A stretch of DNA of 64,000 bases from Xiphydria camelus (Eukaryota > Arthropoda > Insecta > Hymenoptera > Xiphydriidae): the NCBI GenBank assembly GCA_963678675.1, contig OY783193.1, positions 29,172,016 to 29,236,015 of the forward strand. Reading direction: 5' to 3'. Shown here piece by piece: positions 1-11,712 of the stretch. Position 1 is the stretch's first letter. Each line of letters begins with the position of its first letter. Below the pieces are notes generated by a model. It ran no database searches. It saw only the letters and a list, made by a program, of their open reading frames with translations, and was not told the DNA's origin. The position numbers and the translations under genes were made by a program.

Positions 1-116
1 AACAGCCAGCAGCCAACACAGGGCCAGCGATAAGGCGCCACGTAGCGGATTAGTACGACTGGCGACAAAGCGTGGTCAAAGATATCTAATGGGAATACGT
101 GTAAGTTGTAGGGGGC

Positions 117-242
117 TGGTCGGGAGCTGTGGAATGGGGCAGGATCGCGGGCGGTGGAATGGGGCAGAGTCGACAGCGGTGTATTGGGACAGGGTCGAAA
201 GCGCTGTATGAGTGAGACACGGTCGAGAGCGGTGGAGTGTGT
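117..242. repeat. 25-bp minisatellite, about 5 degenerate units
   Basis: About five imperfect 25-bp units of the type GCGGTGGAATGGGGCAGAGTC run through this stretch. The same array occurs in the opposite orientation at about 443-545 and 3122-3247 and again in this orientation at 11518-11650, always beside the sequence GTGTGTGGGTTTCGTTACGG. It therefore belongs to the dispersed 1.5-kb repeat described below rather than to a local satellite. No coding function is apparent. Confidence 0.75.
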
Positions 243-550
243 GGGTTTCGTTACGGTTTTTCGTCTCCTCGGGCGCGCATTCAGTACCCTCCGCAAAGAA
301 CTTTCACTTCAAAAAAATCAGGCCTGAAGGGGTTAAACAGTCGAAATTATACAATAGTTGACCTATCGCTTTTTGAAGTGAAACTTTTATGCTGAGGGTA
401 CTAAAATCGCGCGCCCGACACGACGCGTCCGTAACGAAACCCACACACTGCAGCGCTGTCGACCGTGACTCACTCATACAGCGCTCTCGACCCTACTCTA
501 ATACACCGCTCTCAACTCTGCCCCATTCCACCGCTCTCTACCGTACGTAG
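190..550. repeat. inverted repeat around position 330
   Basis: The block with the minisatellite, GTGTGTGGGTTTCGTTACGG, GCGCGC and CTTTCACTTCAAAAA (about 190-315) is repeated in reverse complement at about 370-550. This makes a foldback centred near 330. It looks like a broken second arm of the same element family that forms the large palindrome at 2740-12029. Confidence 0.65.
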
Positions 551-1901
551 ACGCCGTACCGTCTATCGCCTTTGCCAGGCAAAGCCACATGTGTCGATTT
601 TGCGAGGCTGGAGCGCCAGGCCGCCGTACGACTATCACTCACGCGGCGAGGCTCACTATTATCGCAACCTCAGTAAAACGCACTAATCTAGATATCATCT
701 GTACATCGGTCGTAACAGGGAGGCAGGCGGTATGTTTTGGTGAATGGGGGTTACGAATGCGTTCGCAGTCCCACACATTTCCCTCAAAACTACCTCTCAG
801 TGTATCTAATTGTAAACCACGGCTACATCACGGAATTACTATATCTCTTTGAATCCAATATAATCACCAGTAATATTGTGAGTGCAGTGTTACATCATTT
901 CAACTAACCGATACGGTTTAAATCCACCTCTCCACGTTTTCGGTCACTAGTCGTGTCACGCAGTAGTGTCTTCCAGATTTACGACCCCGAGGAGATCTAC
1001 TCTTCGTCGCACCTGTTATAGTTATTAACTTGAAACTGAAGAAAAATAAAGCAAAAATCAATCGCTGTTCAGACTGTGCAGAGGGGGTCAGATTTGTGTT
1101 GCTCGAGAGGGTTTCTTCGGCCGATGGAAGCTATTGTTCGTATTATGAGGCGACGCAGTGTCGCACCTCCACTAAGAGGACTGTTTAGTCTCACCATAAA
1201 TCCAGCGTTTAGGACCCTTTTTTGGGTGTATCCGTAAGATATATGAGAAGCCAGACTAGAGGGCGTAGAGTTACTTGTGAGTTGCTTGTATTTCGTTTGC
1301 CCATTTTCAGTTTTCCGGATTTTACCGCGTCGAGTGGCCGGCTATACGGAGCTCGTGTAGTCTGCGATCGGAGTCGTGATCTTTCTCGAGTAACCACCGT
1401 GCATTACTGTATATTCTTGTGTATGTGTGTGTGTGTGTATGCGTGGGTGTATTAATTTATAACAAAATACCTAAAACTGATACAGAACTAAGTCGAAAAT
1501 GGAGAGAGAGAATTAAATTAACACAATCAAATATTGCTAGATCTGCTAATGCAGATCAACACCAGTCCCAAACCCTAGAGAATGTAACAGATTTTCAAGT
1601 CCCTGGAGTATCCAATATCGGTGAAAATACATCCAGTGAATATGATATTCCTTACACTACATTTTGTGCCCATAAAAAAACACAAAACGTGTGGCCGCCA
1701 CACGCGGAAGAAGTGAAACTTCGATATCAGTTTCTCTGAATTTGATTCCGGTTATTTTAGTTTCAATTGGCTCTACGAATAGAAGCATTGTAAAAGACTT
1801 GTATAGAGCCAATTGAAACTAATACCACCGGAATCAAATTCAGAGAAACTGATATCGAAGTTTCACTTCTTCCGCGTGTGGCGGCCACACGTTTTGTTTC
1901 T
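372..1901 (+). repeat. dispersed 1.5-kb repeat unit, copy 1
   Basis: From TTTGAAGTGAAACTTTTATG to the hairpin ending ACACGTTTTG this stretch is colinear with 3052-4602 and is the reverse complement of 10163-11712. Order inside the unit: minisatellite, a short open frame of 87-99 codons that is open in all three copies, a CTAGTCTGGCTTCTCATATA-type segment seen in reverse complement, a GT microsatellite (about 1417-1445) and a terminal hairpin (1684-1901). Copy 1 lacks the 30-kb-type palindrome found beyond copy 2. No protein family is recognised in the open frames, and differences between copies do not look like coding constraint. It is most simply a nonautonomous transposon or an arm of one. 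Confidence 0.8.
1684..1901. repeat. hairpin MITE-like module (GTGTGGCCGCCACAC ends)
   Basis: An almost perfect inverted repeat of about 215 bp: AAAACGTGTGGCCGCCACAC ... its complement, with a loop around GAATAGAAGCATTGTAAAAG. Each end contains the self-complementary GTGTGGCCGCCACAC. The same hairpin is at 4382-4600 and 10163-10380. With arms of roughly 95 bp it would fold into a long stem. Confidence 0.8.
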
Positions 1902-2739
1902 TTCTATCGAATGCATTTGTTATGAGAGGCGGTCAATCATTGCGAGGTGGTCGACAACTGTACGTTTTACCCTAACCGAATTCTCGCAAGCAACTCTAGG
2001 CGCTCCTCGTTCGTTTCGAGACTCGCTCGAAAAGTCGCGCCTTTTCCGTGCAGCACAGCGCAAAAAGTCTCTCGACTCCGATAACAGTTCCATCCTCAAT
2101 CGTAAATCTCGCTAGGCACGGCAACTGGTAAGTCTAGCTCTTGCTTTCGATACTAGCGGATGCGGAGCGATCGCGCTGTACCATCGACGGTTCGCTATTT
2201 ACCGTCCGAACCGGTCTACCCGGTCTGCGGAGCGTTCTCCGTGACCTATCGCAAAAAGACTCAACTCTCACACGCGTGAGGTACATCACGCGTATAATTC
2301 GAAGATTACAAGCGTACGCGCGTACTTTTTGCAACATTTCGTCGTCCGTCTAACATCACGATCTAATAATAGCGTAATGACAATACGAGGAGACATTTAA
2401 ATGCGCGGTATCGCAGATAACCCTTGACCTCCCCGTTGGTAAACGATCCGACATGCCGGCCCTCTGCTTCCACGCGCGCTACGCAGAATATAGGTACCGT
2501 GCGTTTCCTTTCATTCGCATCGAAAAGCACTTTCCTCCCTCCTGTGCCTCTACCGCTCGTTCGGGACATCCTCTCCGCGTGTCGCGCCGCTCTCGACAAT
2601 CACGCGTTTCCTTTGAACCAGTTTACACGGCGTAACGCGCTCCGCCGCGCCGTCGCGACGTCCCCCTCTTTTATACTTCGTGCGGATCCGTACGAAATCG
2701 TCGACCTATCTCCGCCTTCATACCGCTCGTCGTTCTTAA
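1902..2739. other. no gene recognised; spacer between repeat copies
   Basis: Moderately GC-rich sequence between repeat copy 1 and the large foldback element. Several short open frames (up to 115 codons) overlap on both strands, as expected by chance at this base composition. I see no splice-like structure, protein motif or RNA signal. Confidence 0.5.
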
Positions 2740-3051
2740 GGCGCGTATCCATCTGTACAGATGACCCGTAACGTAACACCGAACATGTTACGGCTCGTTG
2801 CAAGTTGACACGGTTCGCTCCGGAAGTTTTGGCCGTGTCAATCATCCTGTAACGTAACCGAACGAGGTTACGACACAACGCCACGACTTCCACCCTCAGT
2901 TTGAGTCTGACTACAGCAATGGACGTAGCTCTGCAATTACAGCTAGCAGCAGCTTCATATATTGTTATTCACCACCAGATTTTTTTTATTTTCTTACTTT
3001 CCAGTACGCGAGGAAACTTCTCTAGAAAAATTAATTTCTTAATAAATTTGT

Positions 3052-4602
3052 TTTGAAGTGAAACTTTTATGCTGAGGGTACTAAAATCGCGCGCCCGACA
3101 CGAGGTCCGTAACGAAACCCACACACTCCAGCACTTCCGACCGTGACTCACTCATACAGCGCTCTCCACCCTGCCCCAATACACCGCTCTCAACTCTGCC
3201 CCATACCACCGCTATCGACCTTACCCCATTCCACCGCTCTCTACCGCACGTAGACGCCGTACCGTCTATCGCCTTTGCCAGGCAAAGCCATGTGTCGATT
3301 TTGCGAGGCTGGAGCGCCAGGCCGCCGTACGACTATCACTCACGCGGCTAGGCTCACTATTATCGCAATCTCAGTAAAACGCACTAATCTAGATATCATC
3401 TGTACATCGGTCGCAACAGCGAGGCAGGCGGTATGTTTTGGTGAATGGGGGTTACGAATGCGTTCGCAGTCCCACACATTTCCCTCAAAACTACCTCTCA
3501 GTGTATCTAATTGTAAACCACGGCTACATCACGGAATTACTATATCTCTTTGAACGCAATATAATCACCAGTAATATTGTGAGTGCAGTGTTAAATCATT
3601 TCAACTAACTGATACGGTTTAAATTCACCACTCTACGTTTTCGGTCACTATTCGTGTCACGCACTAGTGCCTTCGGGATTTACGACCTCGAGGAGATCTA
3701 CTCTTGATCGCACATGTTATAGTTATTAACTTGAAACTGAAGAAAAATGAGGCAAAAATCAATCGCTGTTTAGACTGTGCAGAGGGGGTCAGGTTCGTGT
3801 TGCTCGAGAGGGTTTCATCGGGCGATGGAAGCTATTGTTCGTATTATGAGGCGACGCAGTGTCGCACCTCCACTAAGAGGACTGTTTAGTCTCACCATAA
3901 ATTAGCGTTTAGGACCCTTTTTTGGGTGTATCCGTAAGATATATGAGAAGCCAGACTAGAGGGCGCAGAGTTACTTGTGAGTTGTTTGTATTTCGTTTGC
4001 ACATTTTCAGTTTTTCGGATTTTACAGCGTCGAGTGGCCGGCTATACGGAGCTCGTGTAGTCTGCGATCGGAGTCGTGATCTTTCTCGAGTAACCACCAT
4101 GCATTACTGTACATTCTTGTGTGGGTGTGTGTGTGTATTTGTATGTGTGGGTGTATTAATTTATAACAAAAAATGGAGATAGAAAATTAAATTAACACAA
4201 TCAAATATGCTATATCTGCTAATTCAGATCAACACCAGTCCCAAACCCTGGAGAATGTAACAGATTTTCAAGTTCCTGGAGGTTCCAATATATCAGTGAA
4301 AATACATCAAGTGAATATGATATTCCTTACACTACATTTTGTGCCCATAAAAAATTCATATTGAATTCAACAAAAAAAAAACACAAAACGTGTGGCCGCC
4401 ACACGCGGAAGAAGTGAAACTTCGATATCAGTTTCTCTGAATTTGATTCCGGTGATATTAGTTTCAATTGGCTCTACGAAGAGAAGCATTGTAAAAGACT
4501 TGTATAGAGCCAATTGAAACTAATACCACCGGAATCAAATTCAGAGAAACTGATATCGAAGTTTCACTTCTTCCGCGTGTGGCGGCCACACGTTTTGTTT
4601 TC
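3052..4602 (+). repeat. dispersed 1.5-kb repeat unit, copy 2 (left arm)
   Basis: Colinear with 372-1901, with scattered substitutions and small indels. It includes the minisatellite, a GT microsatellite (about 4120-4150) and the terminal hairpin (4382-4600). It lies inside the left arm of the 9.3-kb foldback element, so its closest relative is the inverted copy at 10163-11712. Confidence 0.8.
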
Positions 4603-4883
4603 GTAAATTTTTCAGATGTTTTAATACTTATTCTGCTATTCGTGGCGGAGACAAATCCAAGAATCAAAGGTCATAAAAATCTGTCCAGCCGTCCTTTAGT
4701 TATAAATAGTGTAACTAACCCGACTTTGTTTTATATATATGGGGCATTCTCTGTCAAGACAGCCACCTTTTTCATGAGGGTCACAAAAAGGTCTGATATT
4801 TATTTACATAGTCATACTTGATGAAAAAGCATTACCTACATTTTTTTAGATTTTTTTCAGGCGCCGTTAATGGTATACATCAA

Positions 4884-5611
4884 CCCCCACAAAAACAGAT
4901 TCTCTGTAAAAAAAGGCGGCATGTTCATTCAGTGCCAACAAAAATTGATACGTAAAATACTCTCCAAAAAAGATTTGAAATCAATTAAGATCGCCATGTT
5001 CAAGATTTATATATAAAAAGTAAAAGGCATCATTTGAAAGGGAAATTATTGTAAATCAGGTTACTAAAAAATTCGACTAAAAAAATTTATAAAAAAATTT
5101 TAATAAAAAAGAACTTGCCGCGTTTAAGTTTTCATATTTTGTTCACTATACCGAATATTGGCAGTGCTTGGACAGTGCTAGAGTGATTCATAAATTGCAC
5201 TGTCGAAGTCAAATTCAGAGAAATCCAGAAGGCCCCCGCCTGATCGGTTTCCCGTGCGACGTTCGGTATACTGGTGGTATCATATAAGAGTGTATGAATT
5301 TATTTAAAATCATAAGTGCATAAACATCGAATATAATTCTCTGTCTGAATTTTTTATTTCGAAGGAAAAAACGCGGCAAGTTCTTTTTTATTAAAATTTT
5401 TTTATAAATTTTTTTAGTCGAATTTTTTAGTAACCTGATTTACAATAATTTCCCTTTCAAATGATGCCTTTTACTTTTTATATATAAATCTTGAACATGG
5501 CGATCTTAATTGATTTCAAATCTTTTTTGGAGAGTATTTTACGTATCAATTTTTGTTGGCACTGAATGAACATGCCGCCTTTTTTTACAGAGAATCTGTT
5601 TTTGTGGGGGG
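4884..5611. mobile_element. palindromic MITE, family P1, copy 1
   Basis: The arms 4884-5125 and 5368-5611 are inverted copies starting CCCCCACAAAAACAGATTCT. The roughly 240-bp centre is unrelated between arms and contains the motif CTCTGAATTTGAC in complement. The same element is at 30541-31267 and a broken one at 29396-29470. The GC content is low and there is no open frame of note. Confidence 0.8.
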
Positions 5612-6032
5612 ATATCACTACTTTTTGGAATTTATTCATGAGGAAGATACGTACATGTAGAAGAATAGCTTTTTATTACCACAAAATTAAAGTCTCACAT
5701 TTTATACCGATACGAGCCAATTAATTATAACCACGTTACTTTTGATTTATTCTCGTGATATTTTGAAAGGGACTTATAGACTAGAGAGCCCTTATATTTT
5801 TAACTTTGCCTTAGTATTTTGGAGAAATAAAACATATACCGCTTTCGAATTTACAGGCCATCGGATTTTTCTTATATTTTGGTCGTCTACAGAAATCCAT
5901 GAAGACGTTTTACTTTCAACTCTCTAACAAGAGAGGCTCAGGCTTTCGGGTCACCGATTTGGCCGAATCTTTACTCATTTATAGAGCACCACTAGTATAG
6001 TACATCACCACAACCCTAGGGTGCAACACTCA
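5612..6032. repeat. dispersed segment A plus AT-rich spacer
   Basis: Positions 5612-5770 are the reverse complement of 30357-30540, directly continuing the palindrome at 30541-31267. The P1 palindrome and this flank therefore move or were duplicated together. The remainder up to 6032 shows no recognisable feature. Confidence 0.65.
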
Positions 6033-6107
6033 AAAAGAAGAGAAAAAATCACCTCTAAAGTTGAGCTTGTAAGTATTTGTACAAGTTCTCAACAACGAGT
6101 TTCCAAG

Positions 6108-6182
6108 AGGCGGCGTGGCCGAGCGGTTAAAGCGCTAGTCTACTAACTCGGGGATCGCCTGTTCGAGGCTCCTCATGTGCTT
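6108..6182 (+). tRNA. tRNA-like pseudogene (class II, Ser/Leu-like), arm 1
   Basis: The 5' part matches the tRNA A-box region well (TGGCCGAGCGGTTAA) and a B-box-like GTTCGAGGCTCC follows. The anticodon loop would read CTACTAA, giving anticodon ACT. The anticodon stem does not pair well and the acceptor end does not complement GGCGGCG. I read it as a decayed tRNA or a tRNA-derived promoter, not a working tRNA gene. A T run after position 6182 could act as a pol III stop. Confidence 0.5.
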
Positions 6183-6304
6183 CTTTTTTTTTGCAAATAA
6201 AATGTTCATTTAATCATAATTTGATAACAATCAACGTTATTAAATAATATTTTTTTTCCAACGTGAATGAAGTATGCTTTCCTTTAAATAAATTGAAGAC
6301 TCCC

Positions 6305-6427
6305 TGCGCTTGCAGCAATACCGGTTTTATCTCCTGTAGTCATTGTCAACTTAATTTATGTTTTGAGTGCTTTTATGACAATTATCATCCCACAAATTGT
6401 AAGCCTGAGCTCACCGAAAGCGAATAA
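6305..6427 (+). pseudogene. C-terminal zinc-tail fragment of a DDE transposase
   Basis: The frame from about 6263 to the TAA at 6425-6427 reads a cysteine-rich tail ending with two clustered stops. Its spacing includes CSNTGFISCSHC, then LCFECF and YH. The same layout (C..C, then ITCAWC..C, then LC, FF and YH) is seen in the transposase C-terminus at 58431-58781. The two align over about 40 residues without large gaps, including an upstream E-x-C-aromatic. This suggests the palindrome derives from a transposon of the same broad family. piggyBac-type cysteine-rich tails are a possible alternative. There is no start codon with a full domain, so it is a fragment. Confidence 0.6.
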
Positions 6428-6591
6428 TAACTGCTATTTTTCTACAATTTTAATTTTTTTCAACACAGCTCCCAAAATTAAAATATAATTGAAATTAAAA
6501 AAAATATTGATTAGTAACGTTGATTGTTATCAAATTATGATTAAATGAACATTTTTATTTGCAAAAAAAAAGAAGCACATGAGGAGCCTCG

Positions 6592-6650
6592 AACACGCGA
6601 TCCCCGAGTTAGTAGACTAGCGCTTTAACCGCTCGGCCACGCCGCCTCTT
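6592..6650 (-). tRNA. tRNA-like pseudogene, arm 2
   Basis: Reverse-complement copy of the tRNA-like block at 6108-6182, with the same A-box and B-box-like elements and one or two differences (TCGAACACGCGATCCC region). It has the same defects in the anticodon and acceptor stems. Confidence 0.45.
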
Positions 6651-6737
6651 GGAAACTCATTGTTGAGAACTTGTACAAATACTTACAAGCTCAACTTTAG
6701 AGGTGATTTTTTCTCTTTTTTTAGAGGTATTATTGCA

Positions 6738-6950
6738 GAACGAGTAGGTTAGAAGATTTTCATGAACTCACGATTTTCTGACATGTCATCTCGTACAGGT
6801 GCAACCGAAGAGGATCTAGCTCATGTCCTGTCCGTAAAAAGATGACTCGATGGATCGGAGAATGTTAGGCTTGTCACCGAGCGCCTTTCACCCATAGTAC
6901 TTTCATTGCAATATGCGATTTTCGTTTCAACTATTCCTGCTCTAAGTAAC
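6738..6950. repeat. dispersed segment B
   Basis: The reverse complement is found at 28877-29104, including GTGCAACCGAAGAGGATCTA. The match ends near 6950, where the copies diverge. No function is seen. Confidence 0.65.
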
Positions 6951-7229
6951 TTTTACTTCTTTCAAAGCATTTACCTTGTACGAATTGTTGATCGTAGGGG
7001 GCAACGATCAATGATTGTGACTAATCGTAGACAAATTATTCCTGCGATGATGTTCCAGTTGCACACCAATTGCCTTTTAGTTTTAATAGACGAACTTGTC
7101 TACGACGAGTCTCTATTATCGATCGCTGCCTCCTACCACGAACAGTTCATAAAAGGTTATAGATACTGGAGAGGAAGGCGGAATTCTGCTGATAGAAGAA
7201 GAAATTTAAAAAAATTTCTGTTTATTTTT

Positions 7230-7285
7230 AAAAAAAATACAAACACCCGCGCGCGCACGCACGAACACACACACACACACAAACA
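7230..7285 (+). repeat. CG/CA microsatellite
   Basis: A run of GCGCGCACGCACGAACACACACACACAC lies immediately before dispersed segment C. The corresponding inverted copy near 29700 has a shorter GT run. Confidence 0.7.
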
Positions 7286-7510
7286 AATGTACCAAATAAA
7301 GAATTTTATTTTTAAATTGCTTAGATTATTTTTTGAAATACTTATCTCGCGCTGATACTATGGATGTGTCTACCGTGCATTTACCTACCTATATGTTGTT
7401 AACGATAGAATTAACAACAGGTTTTCTATATTACACGCTATTCTTTAGTTCAGTTCGTATGCTACACGCTATTACTATATTTGTATATTTTATACCGATC
7501 ACTCGCGAAA
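7262..7510. repeat. dispersed segment C
   Basis: Matches the reverse complement of 29459-29700, including TTTTTTGAAATACTTATCTC and a duplicated TACACGCTATT motif. Small indels separate the copies, including an extra ATCTCCGATATGGAT-like stretch in the other copy. Confidence 0.65.
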
Positions 7511-8635
7511 TGGCAGATCCGAGCCCTCTGGAGATCTTCTAATAGCTGTCCATTTGGGAGATCGAAGCGATTCGTGTAACCTTAAAATATAAAAGTTTTG
7601 AATTAGTATTGAATTGAATTAGTATTTAAAACTGGACGGGAGCGTCAGTGGTGAACGAGTTCTACAAAGTGGTGTGAGCGATACGTAAGGTACGAGGAAC
7701 AGGATTGAGAATGAATCGTCGGTTGGTGAGTATCAGTCGACATATCAATTGAGAAAACAGTAATCAACGAACCTTTCTTCTCGCACAGATTTGGTTCACC
7801 TTCCTTCATTTTCTACATCGAGCCTCTGTTGGGTTGACGGTCAAAACCAGAGGCGCCGATACAGCCAGCCAGCGATGCCAGAGTGGTCGGACTTTGCCTC
7901 GGCGACCGAAGAGGCAGTTAAAATCGCTTTCCTGGCGACCGTGTTGACGATAACCTCTTCCTTCACGGCTGCCAGCGGCACTAGCTTCTCTCTGCAATTA
8001 GGTATGAGGTGTGTAATTCGGTTATTAGGCATCGAAAAAATCCGAATGATCATTTCCTCTCACTTCTAAAAATTACTTACCATGGCTGTGGACGCGATGC
8101 GTTTTACTTTCAGCGAGCGAAACTCCTCGAAGCTTCTCGCGCGAACGCTGCCGTCAATCATCCGAGATAGGAAGATAATCACCCAGGCGACATAAGGATA
8201 GGTTATGGAAGATAACCTCGCAGCGATCGTCGCTCGGACGTCAACGAGGAGCGCGGAGAGACTTCCTCGAGGAATAAATTTCCGTCGGGGAGAGTCCACC
8301 ATGTGGTCGCGGGTGCACGAGCGAGGGCCGTGGGAGGAAAATCACTAGGAGGCGGGATAAAACCGATTCCTCGAGCAGTCGCTTCCACTTTTCCGCCGTC
8401 GCGTCGAGAGCGAAGCGCGAGGAATTGGAGTTGGAAAAATGATAGGGAGGCACTATTCACTCCGATCACTCGCGAAATGTCGGATCCAAGCCCTGGAGAC
8501 GCTCCTCGGGTGCACTCGCGGTGACACATCGCGCCTATCGGTCGCACTTTTGTACACGCACTTTCGATCGATCATCACCGAACACGATCATCACTGAACA
8601 GTCGATCGACGATGGAAGCCGAAATATATCCCACA
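7511..8635 (+). other. no gene established; weak two-exon signal
   Basis: An ATG at 7711 opens five codons ending at a GTGAGT donor (7726). A pyrimidine-rich acceptor CTTCTCGCACAG precedes 7789, and the joined frame continues about 50 codons. A second donor-like GGTATGAG follows at about 8001 in another frame. The motif CCGATCACTCGCGAAATG occurs at about 7497 and 8461, so part of this stretch may be repetitive. No protein family is recognised. I do not call a gene. Confidence 0.3.
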
Positions 8636-9024
8636 CATTTGATGGCGCTTGTATGTGTTTCCGACCATTGCCGAAGATAGCCGAAAAAATTGTGACATTT
8701 TGACATATATATATCGCAGCCAGAAAGGAAATCCTCGACTTTTCGGGGCAAGGGGCGTGGCTTCGCGTTGCTAAGGAAAAATCTTTGTTAATATATAACT
8801 TACAACATTTATTCTGGTCTCTATCAATAGAGAATAGACGATTTATATGGCGTAACTAAGCATAGTTTTGGTTATAACCGTGTATTTACTGAGAAAATTC
8901 GATGTAAAAATTGAGGGGTGAAGGGGGCAGACATCTTTCCTGTAAAGATACACGGGTGCTCGCGGCGAGAGGCGAGAGCGCTCTGGCGTGAATGAACATG
9001 CCGCGAGACACTACCGTGTCTCTT
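8636..9024. repeat. dispersed repeat D (mariner-free copy)
   Basis: The reverse complement is found at 24890-25212 plus 26540-26640, interrupted there by a mariner element. This copy is uninterrupted across TGACATATATATATCGCAG and so shows the empty target site. It ends in the self-complementary GAGACACTACCGTGTCTC. Confidence 0.75.
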
Positions 9025-9882
9025 GATTTGAAAAATAAATTTTAACTTTAAAGTTTCAAGTATACTATTAATCTCATAAACAACTTTGTATACATGAACA
9101 TTTTTGTTTTTTTCTCAATTTTTCAAAAAAAAAATGTACAACAATTTTTAAGTAACATTAAAAGGCATTTTCTTACAAAAAAGTGAAAAAAACACCAGAA
9201 AATATTTATTTCGCCAATGCGACAGTCTCGATTTTTCTTAAAAAAATTCAGTACGTTTGAAATCAATAAAAACTGTGCAGAAAAAATTTGGTAGTGGGAG
9301 GGTCCTTTCTTCATGAAGAAAAAAATTCTTTTTAAGTTTTTTCTCTTAAAAATTTTTTTTTTAATCAGACAATGTTGTGTATCCTTCTATGCATCTATGC
9401 ATCTATGCATAGGATAAAGAAAATTTTCTGATTTTCAAACAAATTCTTTTTAAGATTTTTCTCTTAAACATTTTTTCAAAAATCCGAAAATGTTCTTTAT
9501 GTTTCTATGCATAGATGCATAGAAGGATAAAGAATATTTTCTGATGAAAAAAAAATTGTTTAAAGACAAAAAACCTAAAAAGAATTTTTTTCTTCATAAA
9601 GAAATGGCCCTCCCACTACCAAATTTTTTTCTACGCAGTTTTTATTGATTTCAAATGTTCTGAATTTTTGTAAGAAAAATCGAGACTGTCGCATTGGCGA
9701 AATAAATATTTTCTGGTGTTTTTTTCACTTTCTTGTAAGAAAATGCCTTTTAATGTCACTTAAAAATTTATATATATTTTTTTTTGAAAAATTGAGAAAA
9801 AAAATTGTTCATGTATACAATGTTATTTATGAGATTAATAGTATACTTGAAACTTTAAAGTTAAAATTTATTTTTCAAATTG
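9024..9882. mobile_element. AT-rich palindromic MITE, family P2
   Basis: The arms of about 390 bp start TTTGAAAAATAAATTTTAAC and end in its complement. They fold around a centre near 9450 that contains several ATGCATAGA / TCTATGCAT direct and inverted copies (9390-9415, 9500-9530). Short open frames on both arms mirror each other and are not coding. It lies inside the 9.3-kb foldback, directly against the end of its right arm. Confidence 0.75.
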
Positions 9883-10162
9883 ATGTATACCATTAACGGC
9901 GCCTGAAAAAAATCTAAAAACATTTAGGTAATGCTTTTTCATCAAGTATGACTATGTAAATAAATATCAGACCTTTTTGTGACCCTCATGAAAAAGGTGG
10001 CTGTCTTGACAGAGAATGCCCCATATATATAAGACAAAGTCGGGTTAGTTACACTATTTATAACTAAAGGACGGCTGGACAGATTTTTATGACCTTTGAT
10101 TCTTGGATTTGTCTCCGCCACGAATAGCAGAATAAGTATTAAAACATCTGAAAAATTTACGA

Positions 10163-11712
10163 AAACAAAACGTGTGGCCGCCACACGCGGAAGAAGTGAA
10201 ACTTCGATATCAGTTTCTCTGAATTTGATTCCGGTGGTATTAGTTTCAATTGGCTCTATACAAGTCTTTTACAATGCTTCTATTCGTAGAGCCAATTGAA
10301 ACTAAAATAACCGGAATCAAATTCAGAGAAACTGATATCGAAGTTTCACTTCTTCCGCGTGTGGCGGCCACACGTTTTGTGTTTTTTTTTGTTGAATTCA
10401 ATATGAATTTTTTTATGGGCACAAAATGTAGTGTAAGGAATATCATATTCACTTGATGTATTTTCACTGATATATTGGATCCTCCAGGAACTTGAAAATC
10501 TGTTACATTCTCCAGGGTTTGGGACTGGTGTTGATCTGAATTAGCAGATATAGCATATTTGATTGTGTTAATTTAATTTTCTCCCTCCATTTTTTGTTAT
10601 AAATTAATACACCCACACATACAAATACACAAACACACACACACACACACAAGAATGTACAGTAATGCATGGTGGTTACTCGAGAAAGATCACGACTCCT
10701 ATCGCAGACTACACGAGCTCCGTATAGCCGGCCACTCGACGCTGTAAAATCCGGAAACTGAAAATGTGCAAACGAAATACAAACAACTCACAAGTAACTC
10801 TGCGCCCTCTAGTCTGGCTTCTCATATATCTTACGGACACACCCAAATAAAGGTCCTAAACGCTAATTTATGGTGAGACTAAACAGTCCTCTTAGTGGAG
10901 GTGCGACACTGCGTCGCCTCATAATACGAACAATAGCTTCCATCGCCCGATGAAACCCTCTCGAGTAACACAAACCTGACCCCCTCTGCACAGTCTAAAC
11001 AGCGATTGATTTTTGCCTCATTTTTCTTCAGTTTCAAGTTAATAACTATAACATGTGCGATCAAGAGTAGATCTCCTCGATGTCGTAAATCCCGAGGGCA
11101 CTACTGCGTGACACGAATAGTGACCGAAAACGTAGAGTGGTGGATTTAAACCGTATCAGTTAGTTGAAATAATTTAACACTGCACTCACAATATTACTGG
11201 TGATTATATTGGATTCAAAGAGATATAGTAATTCCGTGATGTAGCCGTGGTTTACAATTAGATACACTGAGAGGTAGTTTTGAGGGAAATGTGTGGGACT
11301 GCGAACGCATTCGTAACCCCCATTCACCAAAACATACCGCCTGCCTCGCTGTTGCGACCGATGTACAGATGATATCTAGATTAGTGCGTTTTACTGAGAT
11401 TGCGATAATAGTGAGCCTAGCCGCGTGAGTGATAGTCGTACGGCGGCCTGGCGCTCCAGCCTCGCAAAATCGACACATGGCTTTGCCTGGCAAAGGCGAT
11501 AGACGGTACGGCATCTACGTGCGGTAGAGAGCGGTGGAATGGGGTAAGGTCGATAGCGGTGGTATGGGGCAGAGTTGAGAGCGGTGTATTGGGGCAGGGT
11601 CGAGAGCGCTGTATGAGTGAGTCACGGTCGGAAGCGCTGGAGTGTGTGGGTTTCGTTACGGACCTCGTGTCGGGCGCGCGATTTTAGTACCCTCAGCATA
11701 AAAGTTTCACTT
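10163..11712 (-). repeat. dispersed 1.5-kb repeat unit, copy 3 (right arm)
   Basis: Reverse complement of 3052-4602 and, more distantly, 372-1901. It contains the hairpin (10163-10380), a CA microsatellite (10610-10650) and the minisatellite (11518-11650). Confidence 0.8.

Larger units (their letters stand above)
6033..6722. mobile_element. palindromic element with a tRNA-like sequence in each arm
   Basis: The arms of about 212 bp (6034-6245 and 6512-6722) are inverted copies. Each arm carries a tRNA-like block with an A-box-like TGGCCGAGCGGTTAA and a B-box-like TGTTCGAGGCTCC, followed by a run of T. The 265-bp centre is not palindromic and encodes a cysteine-rich peptide (6305-6427). The loop plus arms fit a MITE-type derivative of a DNA transposon that has kept the end of its transposase. 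No target duplication could be fixed with confidence. Confidence 0.7.

Noticed and set aside
6108..6182. Functional tRNA gene
   Set aside because: Anticodon and acceptor stems do not pair and the anticodon would be ACT. The block is duplicated in a palindrome.
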